Source: Rhizobium ecuadorense
GTDB taxonomy: Bacteria > Pseudomonadota > Alphaproteobacteria > Rhizobiales > Rhizobiaceae
NCBI RefSeq assembly: GCF_001187535.1
Contig: NZ_LFIO01001075.1
Span: 124,001-188,000, forward strand
Direction: 5' to 3'
Length of the DNA: 64,000 bases
Below are positions 43,608 to 51,823 of this stretch, one piece after another (position 1 is the first letter of the stretch; every line of letters starts with the position of its first letter). A program made the position numbers and the translations under genes. The notes under the pieces are model-generated. The model made no database searches and was not told where the DNA came from. It saw only the letters and a program-made list of their open reading frames with translations.

Positions 43608-44540
43608 ATGGTAGCGATCGGATTGTCCGCGCTGAAACGCAGTCTTGTCGTTTCTACGGTGCTCTGCTGCGGCGTGATGACCGGGTGCGCGAGCGTCGAA
43701 TACACCTCTCAGGCCGAACTGACAGCTGCTCAGACCGTGGTGCCGATGCCGAAACCCGGTGAAGACGCCACGCTTGCCGCAATCCCGACAGCCGAAGGCA
43801 CAGCCGGTCAGGCGGTCGCCGGCGCCACCCTTCCCCAGGCATCCCCGGCCCTGACCGCGACGGCAATGCCGACCGTGACAACCTCTCAGCCTGCCGATCT
43901 CACCATGCAGCCGGCGGCCTATGCGCAAATCCCGCTGACACCCGAGATGACGGCGATCCAGTCCGTGGTGCCGACGCCGCGTCCGGGAGCCCCGGCACAG
44001 CCGACGACCCAGCTTGCCTTTGCCGCGACACCGCAGAACGGCGCCCTTGCTGCACTTGCCGCAGTCGATACGACGCCGCGTTCCAGCATGGATTACGGCT
44101 TCGATGAATCCGGGCCGATCGATCCGCCGACGGCGCCGCCGATGTTCAGCGACGACGACAAGGACGATGCGCCGACCGTCGAAAAGAGCTTCGTCACCAA
44201 GCTCATTCAGAAATATTCGAAGCTCTACGAAATTCCCGAGACGCTGCTCCACCGCATCGTCCATCGCGAGAGCCGCTACAACGCCAAGGCCTACAACAAG
44301 CGCGGCTATTTCGGCCTCATGCAGATCAAGTACAACACGGCCAAATCCATGGGGTATGACGGCGCCCCGGGCGGTCTCTTCGATGCCGAGACCAATATCA
44401 AATATGCCGCGAAATATCTGCGCGGCGCCTGGCTCGTCTCCGACAGCAAGGAAGACGATGCCGTGCGCCTTTATGCGCGCGGTTATTATTACGACGCCAA
44501 GCGCAAGGGCATGACCGACATCGCCCAGGGCAATTACTGA
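43608..44540 (+). CDS. lipoprotein lytic transglycosylase (SLT domain)
   Basis: Protein of 310 aa. The N-terminal export signal includes VVSTVLCCGVMTGC, a lipoprotein-like cleavage site. Residues about 30-180 form a low-complexity region rich in Ala, Pro and Thr that contains two related segments, TAAQTVVPMPKPG and TAIQSVVPTPRPG. The C-terminal SLT domain has catalytic Glu in VHRESRYNAKA, then YFGLMQIKYNTAKSMGY and NIKYAAKYLRGAW. It probably acts at the outer membrane inner face. It converges on the serine hydrolase gene with 39 bases between. Confidence 0.88.
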   Translation: MVAIGLSALKRSLVVSTVLCCGVMTGCASVEYTSQAELTAAQTVVPMPKPGEDATLAAIPTAEGTAGQAVAGATLPQASPALTATAMPTVTTSQPADLTMQPAAYAQIPLTPEMTAIQSVVPTPRPGAPAQPTTQLAFAATPQNGALAALAAVDTTPRSSMDYGFDESGPIDPPTAPPMFSDDDKDDAPTVEKSFVTKLIQKYSKLYEIPETLLHRIVHRESRYNAKAYNKRGYFGLMQIKYNTAKSMGYDGAPGGLFDAETNIKYAAKYLRGAWLVSDSKEDDAVRLYARGYYYDAKRKGMTDIAQGNY

Positions 44541-44579
44541 TACGACCAAGACCGATAACGGACGAACGGCATCACGAGC

Positions 44580-46004
44580 CTATGGCTGCGGCTGGCCCTG
44601 CCGTGGCGACCCGGCCTGCTGTTGCGGGGCTCCCGCTTGCGGCAAGGCCGCCAGGACCGCCTTGAGAAGCGTCTGCGGCTGATAGCCGAGCCAGCTCGGC
44701 GTCAGGCTGAGCCGGATTACGACCAGATCGGCGGACGGTACAATCGCCATGCTCTGCCCGTCATGCCCCGTCAGCCAGAACGTATCCTCCGGCAGCCCGA
44801 ATTTTGCATTTGAACCGCCGGGCGCAAGCCAGGCCTGGCCCTGCGTATAGCGGCCGTTCGACGCCGTCGTCGGGGTGCGCATGGCGCCGACGAAACCCTC
44901 CGGCAGCAGCCGCTGGCCGTTCCAGACGCCGTCCTGCAGCAGGAACTGCCCGAAGCGCGCCCAGTCATGCGCCGTCGCATAGAGATAGGAGCTTCCGGCA
45001 AACGTGCCGCGCGCATCGAGCTCGAAGACGGCGCTCGTCATGCCGAGCGGCGAAAACAGCGCGTCGTCAGGATAGGAAAAGGCCGTCTGGGCATTGCCGA
45101 CCCTGTCCATCCAGATGCGTGACAAGAGCACCGCCGTGCCGCTCGAATAGCGGAAGCGTTTGCCCAGCTCCGCCTCCATCGGCGCGTTGGCCGGCAGCGA
45201 TACCATGTCGGGATCGAGATAGAGCATGCGCGTCACATCGGCGACAGCGCCATAATCCTCGTTGAAGGCAAGGCCGCTCTCCATGCCAAGCAGGTCGGAG
45301 ACTTTGATCCTGGCGCGCCCGTCGTTCTTCCATTGCGCCAGCAGATTGTCATCGTCGAAGGAGATCTTGCCGTCGAGCATCAGCCGGCCGACAATCGCAG
45401 CATTCACCGTCTTCGTCATCGACCAGCCGATCAGCGGCGTCTTCGCCGAGAAGCCGGGACCATAGGCCTCAGTGACGATGCGGCCATTGCGCACCACGAC
45501 GATCGCCCGCATGGCCGGGCCGGCAACGCTCTCATCGGCAAGCAGCGCAGCGATCTTCCCGTCCGGCCGATCGCCGGCGCTCTCACCCTCCGGCCACAGA
45601 GCCTCGTTCACCTCCGCCCTGGCCGGCGCATCGAAAGGCACCGCCTTCGCCGCCGCCTCGAAATTGCCGTCCGGCACGCTCGTGCAGCCGAAAGCGCCGC
45701 GATAGAGCGCATAACTCGGCGCAAACAGTCCCATGAAGCGCGCCGTCACGCGATCGCTGTCGCGGTCGACGCTGACGCGCACCAGCCGGAGCAGCGGATT
45801 TCCGGGCGCCTGGACATCGTCATGGAGCACCTCATCGGCCTCCCGGCCTGATATGAAGACGTTGGAGCAGACGATCTTGGCGGCATAGCCGTCGCCGACA
45901 CGCAGCAGTTCCGGCGGCTGGACGAAGAGCCAGCCGGCGACGGCGATGACGACGAGCACGACAAGGAGAGCAAGCGCCTTCAGGATACGCAGGACAAATC
46001 GCAT
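44580..46004 (-). CDS. serine hydrolase, beta-lactamase class C / esterase family
   Basis: Membrane-anchored hydrolase of 474 aa. One N-terminal transmembrane helix (ALALLVVLVVIAVAGWLFV) is followed by an extra region of about 130 residues, then a beta-lactamase (PF00144) domain with the catalytic SxxK in GWSMTKT, the Tyr motif as RYSSGTA and a HDGQS block near the C-terminus in the KTG/HxG position. Such proteins are usually esterases or D-aminopeptidases rather than true beta-lactamases. The SD GGAGG precedes the ATG at 46004 by 6 bases. A Gln/Pro-rich tail ends the protein. Confidence 0.85.
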   Translation of the reverse strand: MRFVLRILKALALLVVLVVIAVAGWLFVQPPELLRVGDGYAAKIVCSNVFISGREADEVLHDDVQAPGNPLLRLVRVSVDRDSDRVTARFMGLFAPSYALYRGAFGCTSVPDGNFEAAAKAVPFDAPARAEVNEALWPEGESAGDRPDGKIAALLADESVAGPAMRAIVVVRNGRIVTEAYGPGFSAKTPLIGWSMTKTVNAAIVGRLMLDGKISFDDDNLLAQWKNDGRARIKVSDLLGMESGLAFNEDYGAVADVTRMLYLDPDMVSLPANAPMEAELGKRFRYSSGTAVLLSRIWMDRVGNAQTAFSYPDDALFSPLGMTSAVFELDARGTFAGSSYLYATAHDWARFGQFLLQDGVWNGQRLLPEGFVGAMRTPTTASNGRYTQGQAWLAPGGSNAKFGLPEDTFWLTGHDGQSMAIVPSADLVVIRLSLTPSWLGYQPQTLLKAVLAALPQAGAPQQQAGSPRQGQPQP

Positions 46005-46132
46005 GGCATTCCTCCATGCCGGGAGAGAAGCAGGAATCGCACGCGCCGGAAAGAGGCCGCAGCGAAGAAGAGCTGCCCTCGCGATCACTTTACCAGGAGG
46101 CGATCCTCCCGGCGAACGGCGCCCCACAGCCC

Positions 46133-46150
46133 ACGTCATCAAACTGTAGC
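46133..46150 (+). promoter_or_regulatory. candidate Pho box upstream of btaA
   Basis: ACGTCAT (46133-46139), 4 bases, CTGTAGC (46144-46150) fits the 7-4-7 layout of the PhoB site CTGTCAT-N4-CTGTCAT with 9 of 14 matches. A -10-like TACACG begins about 11 bases later, and btaA starts 44 bases after the box. Betaine lipid synthesis is PhoB-dependent in Sinorhizobium meliloti, which supports the call. Confidence 0.4.
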
Positions 46151-46194
46151 AGTGGCGCGCTACACGCCCTGAACGCTAAAAAGGTGACAGACTC

Positions 46195-47439
46195 ATGTCA
46201 GAATTTGCACCGGATGCCGGCTTCCGCAAGAACCGGAAACTCAAGGACGCCCTTCTCCGCCACAAGGCTTTTTCGAAGGACGGTTTTTCCGAGCGTCTCT
46301 TCGGCCTTCTCTTCTCCGGCCTCGTCTATCCGCAGATCTGGGAGGATCCGGATCTCGACATGCAGGCGATGGAACTGAAGCCGAACCACCGCATCGTCAC
46401 CATCGGCTCCGGCGGCTGCAACATGCTCGCCTATCTCTCCAAGGCGCCGGCCTCGATCGACGTCGTCGATCTCAACCCGCACCATATCGCGCTGAACCGT
46501 CTGAAGCTTGCCGCCTTCAAGCATCTGCCGGATCATGCCGATCTCGTCCGCTTCCTGGCGATGCCGAACGAGAAGTCGAACAGCCGCGCCTACGACCGGC
46601 ATCTCGCCGCCAAGCTCGACGATGCGACGCGCAGCTATTGGAACGGCCGCAAGTTCGGCCGTCGCCGCGTCACCGTCTTCGACCGCAACATCTACGAAAC
46701 CGGTCTGCTCGGCCGCTTCATCGGCGCGGCCCATCTTCTTGCACGCCTGCATGGCGTCAAGCTGCGCGAGATGACCAAGACCCGCTCGATCCGCGAGCAG
46801 CGCCAGTTCTTCGAAGAGCAGATCGCGCCGCTGTTCGAAAAGCCGGTGGTGCGCTGGATCACCGGCCGCAAGAGCTCGCTCTTCGGCCTCGGCATTCCGC
46901 CGCAGCAATATGACGAGCTCGCAAGCCTTGCAGCCGATCATTCGATCGCACCGGTGCTGAAGCACCGCCTGGAAAAGCTCGCCTGTCATTTCCCGATGCG
47001 CGACAATTATTTCGCCTGGCAGGCCTTCGGCCGCCGCTACGGCACTGAAGAGGAAGGCCCACTGCCGACTTATCTGAAGTCGGAGCACTACGAGGTGATC
47101 CGCGCCAATGTCGACCGCGTCAACGTCCACCATGCAAGCTTCACCGAGCTTCTGGCCCGCGAGCCGGCCGCCTCGCGCGACCGCTACATCCTGCTCGACG
47201 CGCAGGACTGGATGACGGATGAGCAACTGAACGACGTCTGGCGGGAAATCACCCGCACGGCGCGCGAAGGCGCCCGGGTGATCTTCCGCACCGCGGCCGA
47301 AAAGAGCATCATCGAAGGCCGTCTGTCTCCCTCGATCCGCGACCAGTGGGATTACTTCGAGGAGAAGTCGCGCGAGCTGACGGCGCTTGATCGCTCGGCG
47401 ATCTACGGCGGCTTCCACATTTACGGGAAGAAGGCGTGA
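46195..47439 (+). CDS. btaA: S-adenosylmethionine:diacylglycerol 3-amino-3-carboxypropyltransferase BtaA
   Basis: Enzyme of 414 aa (DUF3419) that moves the 3-amino-3-carboxypropyl group of SAM to diacylglycerol, giving diacylglycerylhomoserine, first step to the betaine lipid DGTS. Family blocks are GLVYPQIWEDPDLDM, the SAM loop IGSGGCNMLAYL, VVDLNPHHIALN and DNYFAWQAFGRRY. DGTS replaces phospholipids during phosphate limitation. It overlaps btaB by 4 bases, and a possible Pho box lies upstream. It acts at the inner membrane face. Confidence 0.94.
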   Translation: MSEFAPDAGFRKNRKLKDALLRHKAFSKDGFSERLFGLLFSGLVYPQIWEDPDLDMQAMELKPNHRIVTIGSGGCNMLAYLSKAPASIDVVDLNPHHIALNRLKLAAFKHLPDHADLVRFLAMPNEKSNSRAYDRHLAAKLDDATRSYWNGRKFGRRRVTVFDRNIYETGLLGRFIGAAHLLARLHGVKLREMTKTRSIREQRQFFEEQIAPLFEKPVVRWITGRKSSLFGLGIPPQQYDELASLAADHSIAPVLKHRLEKLACHFPMRDNYFAWQAFGRRYGTEEEGPLPTYLKSEHYEVIRANVDRVNVHHASFTELLAREPAASRDRYILLDAQDWMTDEQLNDVWREITRTAREGARVIFRTAAEKSIIEGRLSPSIRDQWDYFEEKSRELTALDRSAIYGGFHIYGKKA

Positions 47440-48110
47440 GCAAGGTCGGCACCGAGACGGCAGGAAAGAGCGGCGAACATGCCAGCCTGATGGATGGCAT
47501 GTACCGTTACCAGCGCCATATCTACGATCTGACGCGCAAATATTACCTTCTCGGCCGCGACAGCACGATCCGCAATCTCGACGTGCCCGAGGGCGGCACC
47601 TTGCTCGAAGTCGGCTGCGGCACCGGCCGCAACATGGCCTTTGCCCATCGGCATTTCCCCACCGCCAAGCTGTTCGGCCTCGACATTTCCCAGGAAATGC
47701 TGATTTCGGCGCGCAAGACCTTCGCCACCAAGGCGACGATCCCGGAATTCCGCGTCGCCGACGCCACGGCCTTCACGCCGCGCGAATTCGGCGTCAGCGG
47801 CTTCGACCGCATCCTGATTTCCTATGCCCTGTCGATGATCCCGGACTGGGAGCGCGCCGTCGATGCATCGATCGCGGCCCTCAACCCCGGCGGCCAGCTG
47901 CACATCGTCGATTTCGGCCAGCAGGAAGGCCTGCCCGGCTGGTTCCGCCGCATGCTGCAGTCATGGCTTGCAAAATTCCACGTCACCCCGCGCTCCGATC
48001 TGCGCGAGGTCCTGGAAGCGCAAGCCCATGAAAATAACGCGAGATTGGTGTTCGATACCGTCGGCGGCGGTTATGCCTGGCGGGCGGCCATTATCAGCAA
48101 GCGCTCATAA
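47436..48110 (+). CDS. btaB: diacylglycerylhomoserine N-methyltransferase BtaB
   Basis: SAM-dependent methyltransferase of 224 aa that trimethylates diacylglycerylhomoserine to DGTS. It has motif I LLEVGCGTGRNMAFA, FGLDISQEML, ISYALSMIPDW and GGQLHIVDFGQQ. The GTG start overlaps the btaA stop (GTGA). The partner position after btaA makes the assignment secure even though the methyltransferase fold alone would not be specific. Confidence 0.93.
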   Translation: MSKVGTETAGKSGEHASLMDGMYRYQRHIYDLTRKYYLLGRDSTIRNLDVPEGGTLLEVGCGTGRNMAFAHRHFPTAKLFGLDISQEMLISARKTFATKATIPEFRVADATAFTPREFGVSGFDRILISYALSMIPDWERAVDASIAALNPGGQLHIVDFGQQEGLPGWFRRMLQSWLAKFHVTPRSDLREVLEAQAHENNARLVFDTVGGGYAWRAAIISKRS

Positions 48111-48234
48111 TTCGCTTGAAACTAACCGATTTTTTACGTTGATATGGTGAAAAGAGGGTTATCCTCTGCCGACTCGTCTTTTCGAAGGTCAGGCTGTGGG
48201 GCAAAGAGATCATTCGGTTCACGACGGGATACCC

Positions 48235-49032
48235 ATGCGCCGGCTTTTGTTTTGCGTTCTGCCTCTGGCCATTCTCCTGGCAGGCTGCTCCTCTTCTGGC
48301 CACGACTATCTCGAAACAGCATCGATCAAGCCGAAGACGCGCTTCAAGGATACCGATCCGCAGGACTTCGGCCCGAAGCATCCGCAGCAGAACGCGGTCC
48401 ACGGCATCGATATCTCCAAATGGCAGGGCGATATCGACTGGGCAACGGTGAAAAATTCCGGCGTCGCCTTCGCCTTCATTAAGGCGACGGAAGGCAAGGA
48501 CAGGGTCGATCCGCGCTTCGACGAATACTGGCGCGAGGCCCGCGCCGCCGGCATCCCGCACGCGCCCTATCATTTCTATTATTTCTGTTCATCGGCCGAT
48601 CAGCAGGCCGACTGGTTCATCCGCAACGTGCCGAAGGAGGCCATGCGCCTGCCGCCGGTGCTCGACGTCGAATGGAACGCCGAATCGAAGACCTGCCGCT
48701 ATCGTCCCGATCCGGAAACCGTGCGCGCCGAAATGCAGCGTTTCATGGACCGGCTGGAGGCCTATTACGGCAAGCGCCCGATCATCTACACCTCGGTCGA
48801 TTTTCACCGCGACAATCTCGCCGGCTACTTCCAGGATTATCATTTCTGGGTGCGTTCGGTGGCAAAACATCCCGAGGTCACCTATTCCGACCGCCGCTGG
48901 GCCTTCTGGCAATATACCTCGACCGGCGTCATTCCCGGCATCAGCGGCCCCACCGATATCAATGTCTTTGCCGGCAGCGCAAAGAACTGGAACAATTGGG
49001 TCGCCGCCGTTTCCAAGGATAGAAATTCTTAG
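48235..49032 (+). CDS. GH25 family lysozyme, predicted lipoprotein
   Basis: Predicted outer-envelope lipoprotein of 265 aa: signal MRRLLFCVLPLAILLAGC (Cys18), a short linker, then a GH25 muramidase domain with GIDISKWQGDIDW at the first strand, the catalytic acid pair in LDVEWN, and RPIIYTSVDF and WAFWQYTSTG further on. GH25 enzymes hydrolyse the MurNAc-GlcNAc beta-1,4 bond. I chose the ATG at 48235 since it places the lipobox correctly. It is not obviously in an operon, being 125 bases after btaB and 80 before the MltB-like gene. Confidence 0.9.
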   Translation: MRRLLFCVLPLAILLAGCSSSGHDYLETASIKPKTRFKDTDPQDFGPKHPQQNAVHGIDISKWQGDIDWATVKNSGVAFAFIKATEGKDRVDPRFDEYWREARAAGIPHAPYHFYYFCSSADQQADWFIRNVPKEAMRLPPVLDVEWNAESKTCRYRPDPETVRAEMQRFMDRLEAYYGKRPIIYTSVDFHRDNLAGYFQDYHFWVRSVAKHPEVTYSDRRWAFWQYTSTGVIPGISGPTDINVFAGSAKNWNNWVAAVSKDRNS

Positions 49033-49112
49033 TAACGTCTTATGATGTTTCTTGCTTCCTCACATTCCTCTGTGAAAGCGACGGCAATCTGTTTGATATA
49101 AGGACCGCATCC

Positions 49113-50330
49113 ATGCACCGCTCGCTCGCAAGCCGCTCTGCACTCGCCCTTCTGTTTGCCCTCGCCATCGCCGGCGGCGCGGCCGCCCAGCAGGCGCCGG
49201 ACGCAGCCCCGGCCGCGCCCTGCGGCGGCGATCTCTCCGCCTTCCTCGAAGGCGTCAAGAAGGATGCAGTTGCCGCCGGCGCAAGTGCGGCAGCCGCCGA
49301 CGCCGCCCTTGCCGGCGCCGAGATCGACCCCAAGGTTCTGAGCCGGGATCGGGCCCAGGGCGTCTTCAAGCAGACCTTCCTCGAATTCTCCCAGCGCACC
49401 GTCAGCCAGGCCCGCCTCGATATCGGCCGCCAGAAGATGAAGCAATATGCCGATGTCTTTGCCCGCGCCGAGCAGGAATTCGGCGTTCCCGCCGGCGTCA
49501 TCACCGCCTTCTGGGCGATGGAAACCGATTTCGGCGCCGTCCAGGGCGATTTCAACACCCGCAACGCCCTGGTGACGCTGTCGCACGACTGCCGCCGCCC
49601 GGAACTCTTCCGCCCGCAGCTGATCGCCCTCATCGAGATGGTCCAGCACGGCGATCTCGACCCCGCCACCAATACCGGCGCCTGGGCCGGCGAGATCGGC
49701 CAGGTGCAGATGCTGCCGCGCGACATCATCGCCTACGGCATGGACGGCGACGGCGACGGTCATGTCCGCCTGAAGCAGAGCGGCCCGGACGCCATCCTGA
49801 CAGCGGCGAAGTTCATCCAGCATCTCGGCTTCGAGCGCGGCCAGCCATGGCTGCAGGAAGTCACCCTGCCCGATAACCTGCCCTGGGAGAAATCCGGCCT
49901 TGGCGGCACGATGAAGGCGGGCGACTGGTTCGCCCTCGGCGTCAAGCCACGCGATGACAATACCGCCTTCGGCAACCTCGAAGGCGACCTCGTTCTGCCG
50001 CAGGGCCGCATGGGACCGGCCTTCATTGCCTACCCGAATTTCAAGATCTATCTCGAATGGAACAAGTCGTTCATCTACACGACTTCGGCCGCTTATTTCG
50101 GGACGCGGCTTTCCGGCGCCCCGACCTATCTCAAGGGCGTGCCGGAGCAGGGGCTCGCCAACGACCAGATGAAGACGCTGCAGACCAAGCTGCAGTCGCT
50201 CGGCCATGATGTCGGCGAGATCGACGGCATCCTCGGCTCCGGCACGCGTGTCGCGATCCAGAAAGAGCAGCAGCGCCTCGGCATGCCGGCCGACGGCTGG
50301 GCGACGCCTGCCCTTCTCAACGCTCTCTGA
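49113..50330 (+). CDS. lytic murein transglycosylase (MltB family) with peptidoglycan-binding domain
   Basis: Exported protein of 405 aa. The signal peptide ends around GGAAA-QQ (about residue 25). The SLT_2/MltB domain includes PKVLSRDRAQGVFKQTFLEF, the catalytic Glu in AFWAMETDFGA, and GEIGQVQMLPRDIIAYG. A C-terminal PG_binding_1 domain (MKTLQTKLQSLGHDVGEIDG) follows. It lacks a lipobox Cys, so it is periplasmic rather than lipid-anchored, unlike E. coli MltB. Confidence 0.92.
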   Translation: MHRSLASRSALALLFALAIAGGAAAQQAPDAAPAAPCGGDLSAFLEGVKKDAVAAGASAAAADAALAGAEIDPKVLSRDRAQGVFKQTFLEFSQRTVSQARLDIGRQKMKQYADVFARAEQEFGVPAGVITAFWAMETDFGAVQGDFNTRNALVTLSHDCRRPELFRPQLIALIEMVQHGDLDPATNTGAWAGEIGQVQMLPRDIIAYGMDGDGDGHVRLKQSGPDAILTAAKFIQHLGFERGQPWLQEVTLPDNLPWEKSGLGGTMKAGDWFALGVKPRDDNTAFGNLEGDLVLPQGRMGPAFIAYPNFKIYLEWNKSFIYTTSAAYFGTRLSGAPTYLKGVPEQGLANDQMKTLQTKLQSLGHDVGEIDGILGSGTRVAIQKEQQRLGMPADGWATPALLNAL

Positions 50331-50462
50331 TCGCCGCCGACACCTTACCGTCACCCGCTTCGCAAGAAACGGGTGGCGCGGTTCGCCGTCTGCGCTAAGC
50401 ATCAGCTCGGAAAGCCGGTGCCTGTTTTGGCAACTGAGCGGCTTGTGGTGGAGGAACCCGGC

Positions 50463-51368
50463 GTGGACAGCAGAATGAATGCTTGGACCTGGAGCCTGCT
50501 GATGCTGCTCGGCCTGATCTGGGGCGCCTCCTTCTTCTTTGCCCGCATCGCCGTCCAGCACGTGCCGCCGCTGACCCTCGTTTTCCTGAGGCTGCTGCTC
50601 GCAGCGCTCGCACTGCATATCTATATCGCCGGCCGCTTCGACTTCTATTCGATCCTCAAAGCCCGCTGGCGCGAATTCCTGATCCTCGGGCTGATCAACA
50701 ATGCCCTGCCGCATGCGCTGATCTTCTTCGGGCAGACCCGCATCGGCGCCGGCCTTGCGGCAATCCTGAATGCGACGACGCCGATCTGGACCGTGCTGAT
50801 CGCCAATTACTTCACCTCGGACGAGAAACTGTCGTCGGCAAAGATCGCCGGCTGCCTCGTCGGCCTCGCCGGAACGATCGTGCTGATTGGCCCCGGCATC
50901 TCGGCCGGCGGAGAAGCACCGCTCTGGGCGCTGCTTCTCCCGGTGCTTGCCGCCATCTCTTATGGTTTCGCCGCCACCTACGGCAAACGATTCAAGAATG
51001 TTCCGGCCCCGGTCACCGCTGCCGGCCAGTTGACCGCCTCCTCGCTGATCGCGCTGCCGCTGTCGCTGCTCGCAGATCGCCCCTGGGCGCTGGCCGCGCC
51101 GCCGATCGATGCGCTGCTGGCCATCCTGGCGCTGGCGCTGCTCTCGACCGCTTTCGGCTATATCCTCTATTTCCGGATCATGGCGGCGGCGGGCGCCACC
51201 AACGCCTCGCTCGTCACCCTGCTGGTGCCGCCGAGCGCCATCCTTCTCGGCGTGCTTTTCCTGGGCGAAAGGCTCACACCCGGCGAATTCGCCGGCATGG
51301 CGCTGATCGGTTTCGGCCTCGTCATTCTCGACGGCCGCGCCTATCGCCTGCTGGTGAAGACCACCTGA
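50463..51368 (+). CDS. EamA/DMT superfamily transporter
   Basis: Inner-membrane protein of 301 aa with ten hydrophobic segments in two EamA repeats (GLIWGASFFFARIA in the first, ISYGFAATYGKRFK in the second). DMT proteins export amino acids or metabolites; the substrate is not evident. I start it at GTG 50463, since SD GGAGGA (50450-50455) lies 7 bases before it, while the ATG at 50475 is too far from that site. It follows the MltB-like gene by 132 bases. Confidence 0.87.
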   Translation: MDSRMNAWTWSLLMLLGLIWGASFFFARIAVQHVPPLTLVFLRLLLAALALHIYIAGRFDFYSILKARWREFLILGLINNALPHALIFFGQTRIGAGLAAILNATTPIWTVLIANYFTSDEKLSSAKIAGCLVGLAGTIVLIGPGISAGGEAPLWALLLPVLAAISYGFAATYGKRFKNVPAPVTAAGQLTASSLIALPLSLLADRPWALAAPPIDALLAILALALLSTAFGYILYFRIMAAAGATNASLVTLLVPPSAILLGVLFLGERLTPGEFAGMALIGFGLVILDGRAYRLLVKTT

Positions 51369-51631
51369 TATCGGTTGCGAATTCCACGTGTTTTCAACCA
51401 GTTGACCATTCGCCATGTTTTCGGCGCATAGGTAAACCGGCCATCGCCGAATTTAACGGCATGTTAAAATCTGTGAACAAAAAATTATCGAATATAATCG
51501 ATTAGTTTCAAAGGCTTGCCGAGAGGCCTATCGACTTATCCGCCGCATCCTTCTGCAGCGCAGCATAGAATCCGCTTCCCAACCGACATATTTCAGACAT
51601 ATTATTGGCCGGTTAACGCGAGGAGACAGAC

Positions 51632-51709
51632 ATGGGACTCACGCAATCCTTGAATGTTCTGTTGGTCAGTGCAGCGTTTGCTTTCGTCTTGTCCATGCTC
51701 TTCATCTGA
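51632..51709 (+). CDS. 25-aa single-span membrane peptide
   Basis: Tiny frame MGLTQSLNVLLVSAAFAFVL plus SMLFI, almost entirely one hydrophobic helix. It has an excellent SD AGGAG (51621-51625) 6 bases before the ATG and its own intrinsic terminator about 60 bases downstream. These features make a real gene likely despite the length. The function is unknown; peptides of this type often bind and tune larger membrane proteins. No relation to metF, which converges from the other side, is visible. Confidence 0.65.
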   Translation: MGLTQSLNVLLVSAAFAFVLSMLFI

Positions 51710-51771
51710 GCTGGCCGACGAGAGCGGAATGACTGGTAGTACCTGAACTCCCCTGATCAATCCGCCAATGA

Positions 51772-51803
51772 AAAAGCGCATGTCCCGCCCGACATGCGCT
51801 TTT
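51772..51803. terminator. bidirectional intrinsic terminator between the 25-aa gene and metF
   Basis: A perfect 13-bp stem AAAAGCGCATGTC (51772-51784) and GACATGCGCTTTT (51791-51803), 6-base loop. The plus side continues into CACTTTTT, and the minus side ends in five T. It serves both convergent transcripts. Confidence 0.88.
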
Positions 51804-51823
51804 CACTTTTTCAACCGTATAGA

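Noticed and set aside
49029..51416. 795-codon minus-strand frame across the MltB-like and DMT genes
   Set aside because: The opposite strand carries well-supported proteins with signal peptide and catalytic motifs; the antisense product has no recognisable domain.
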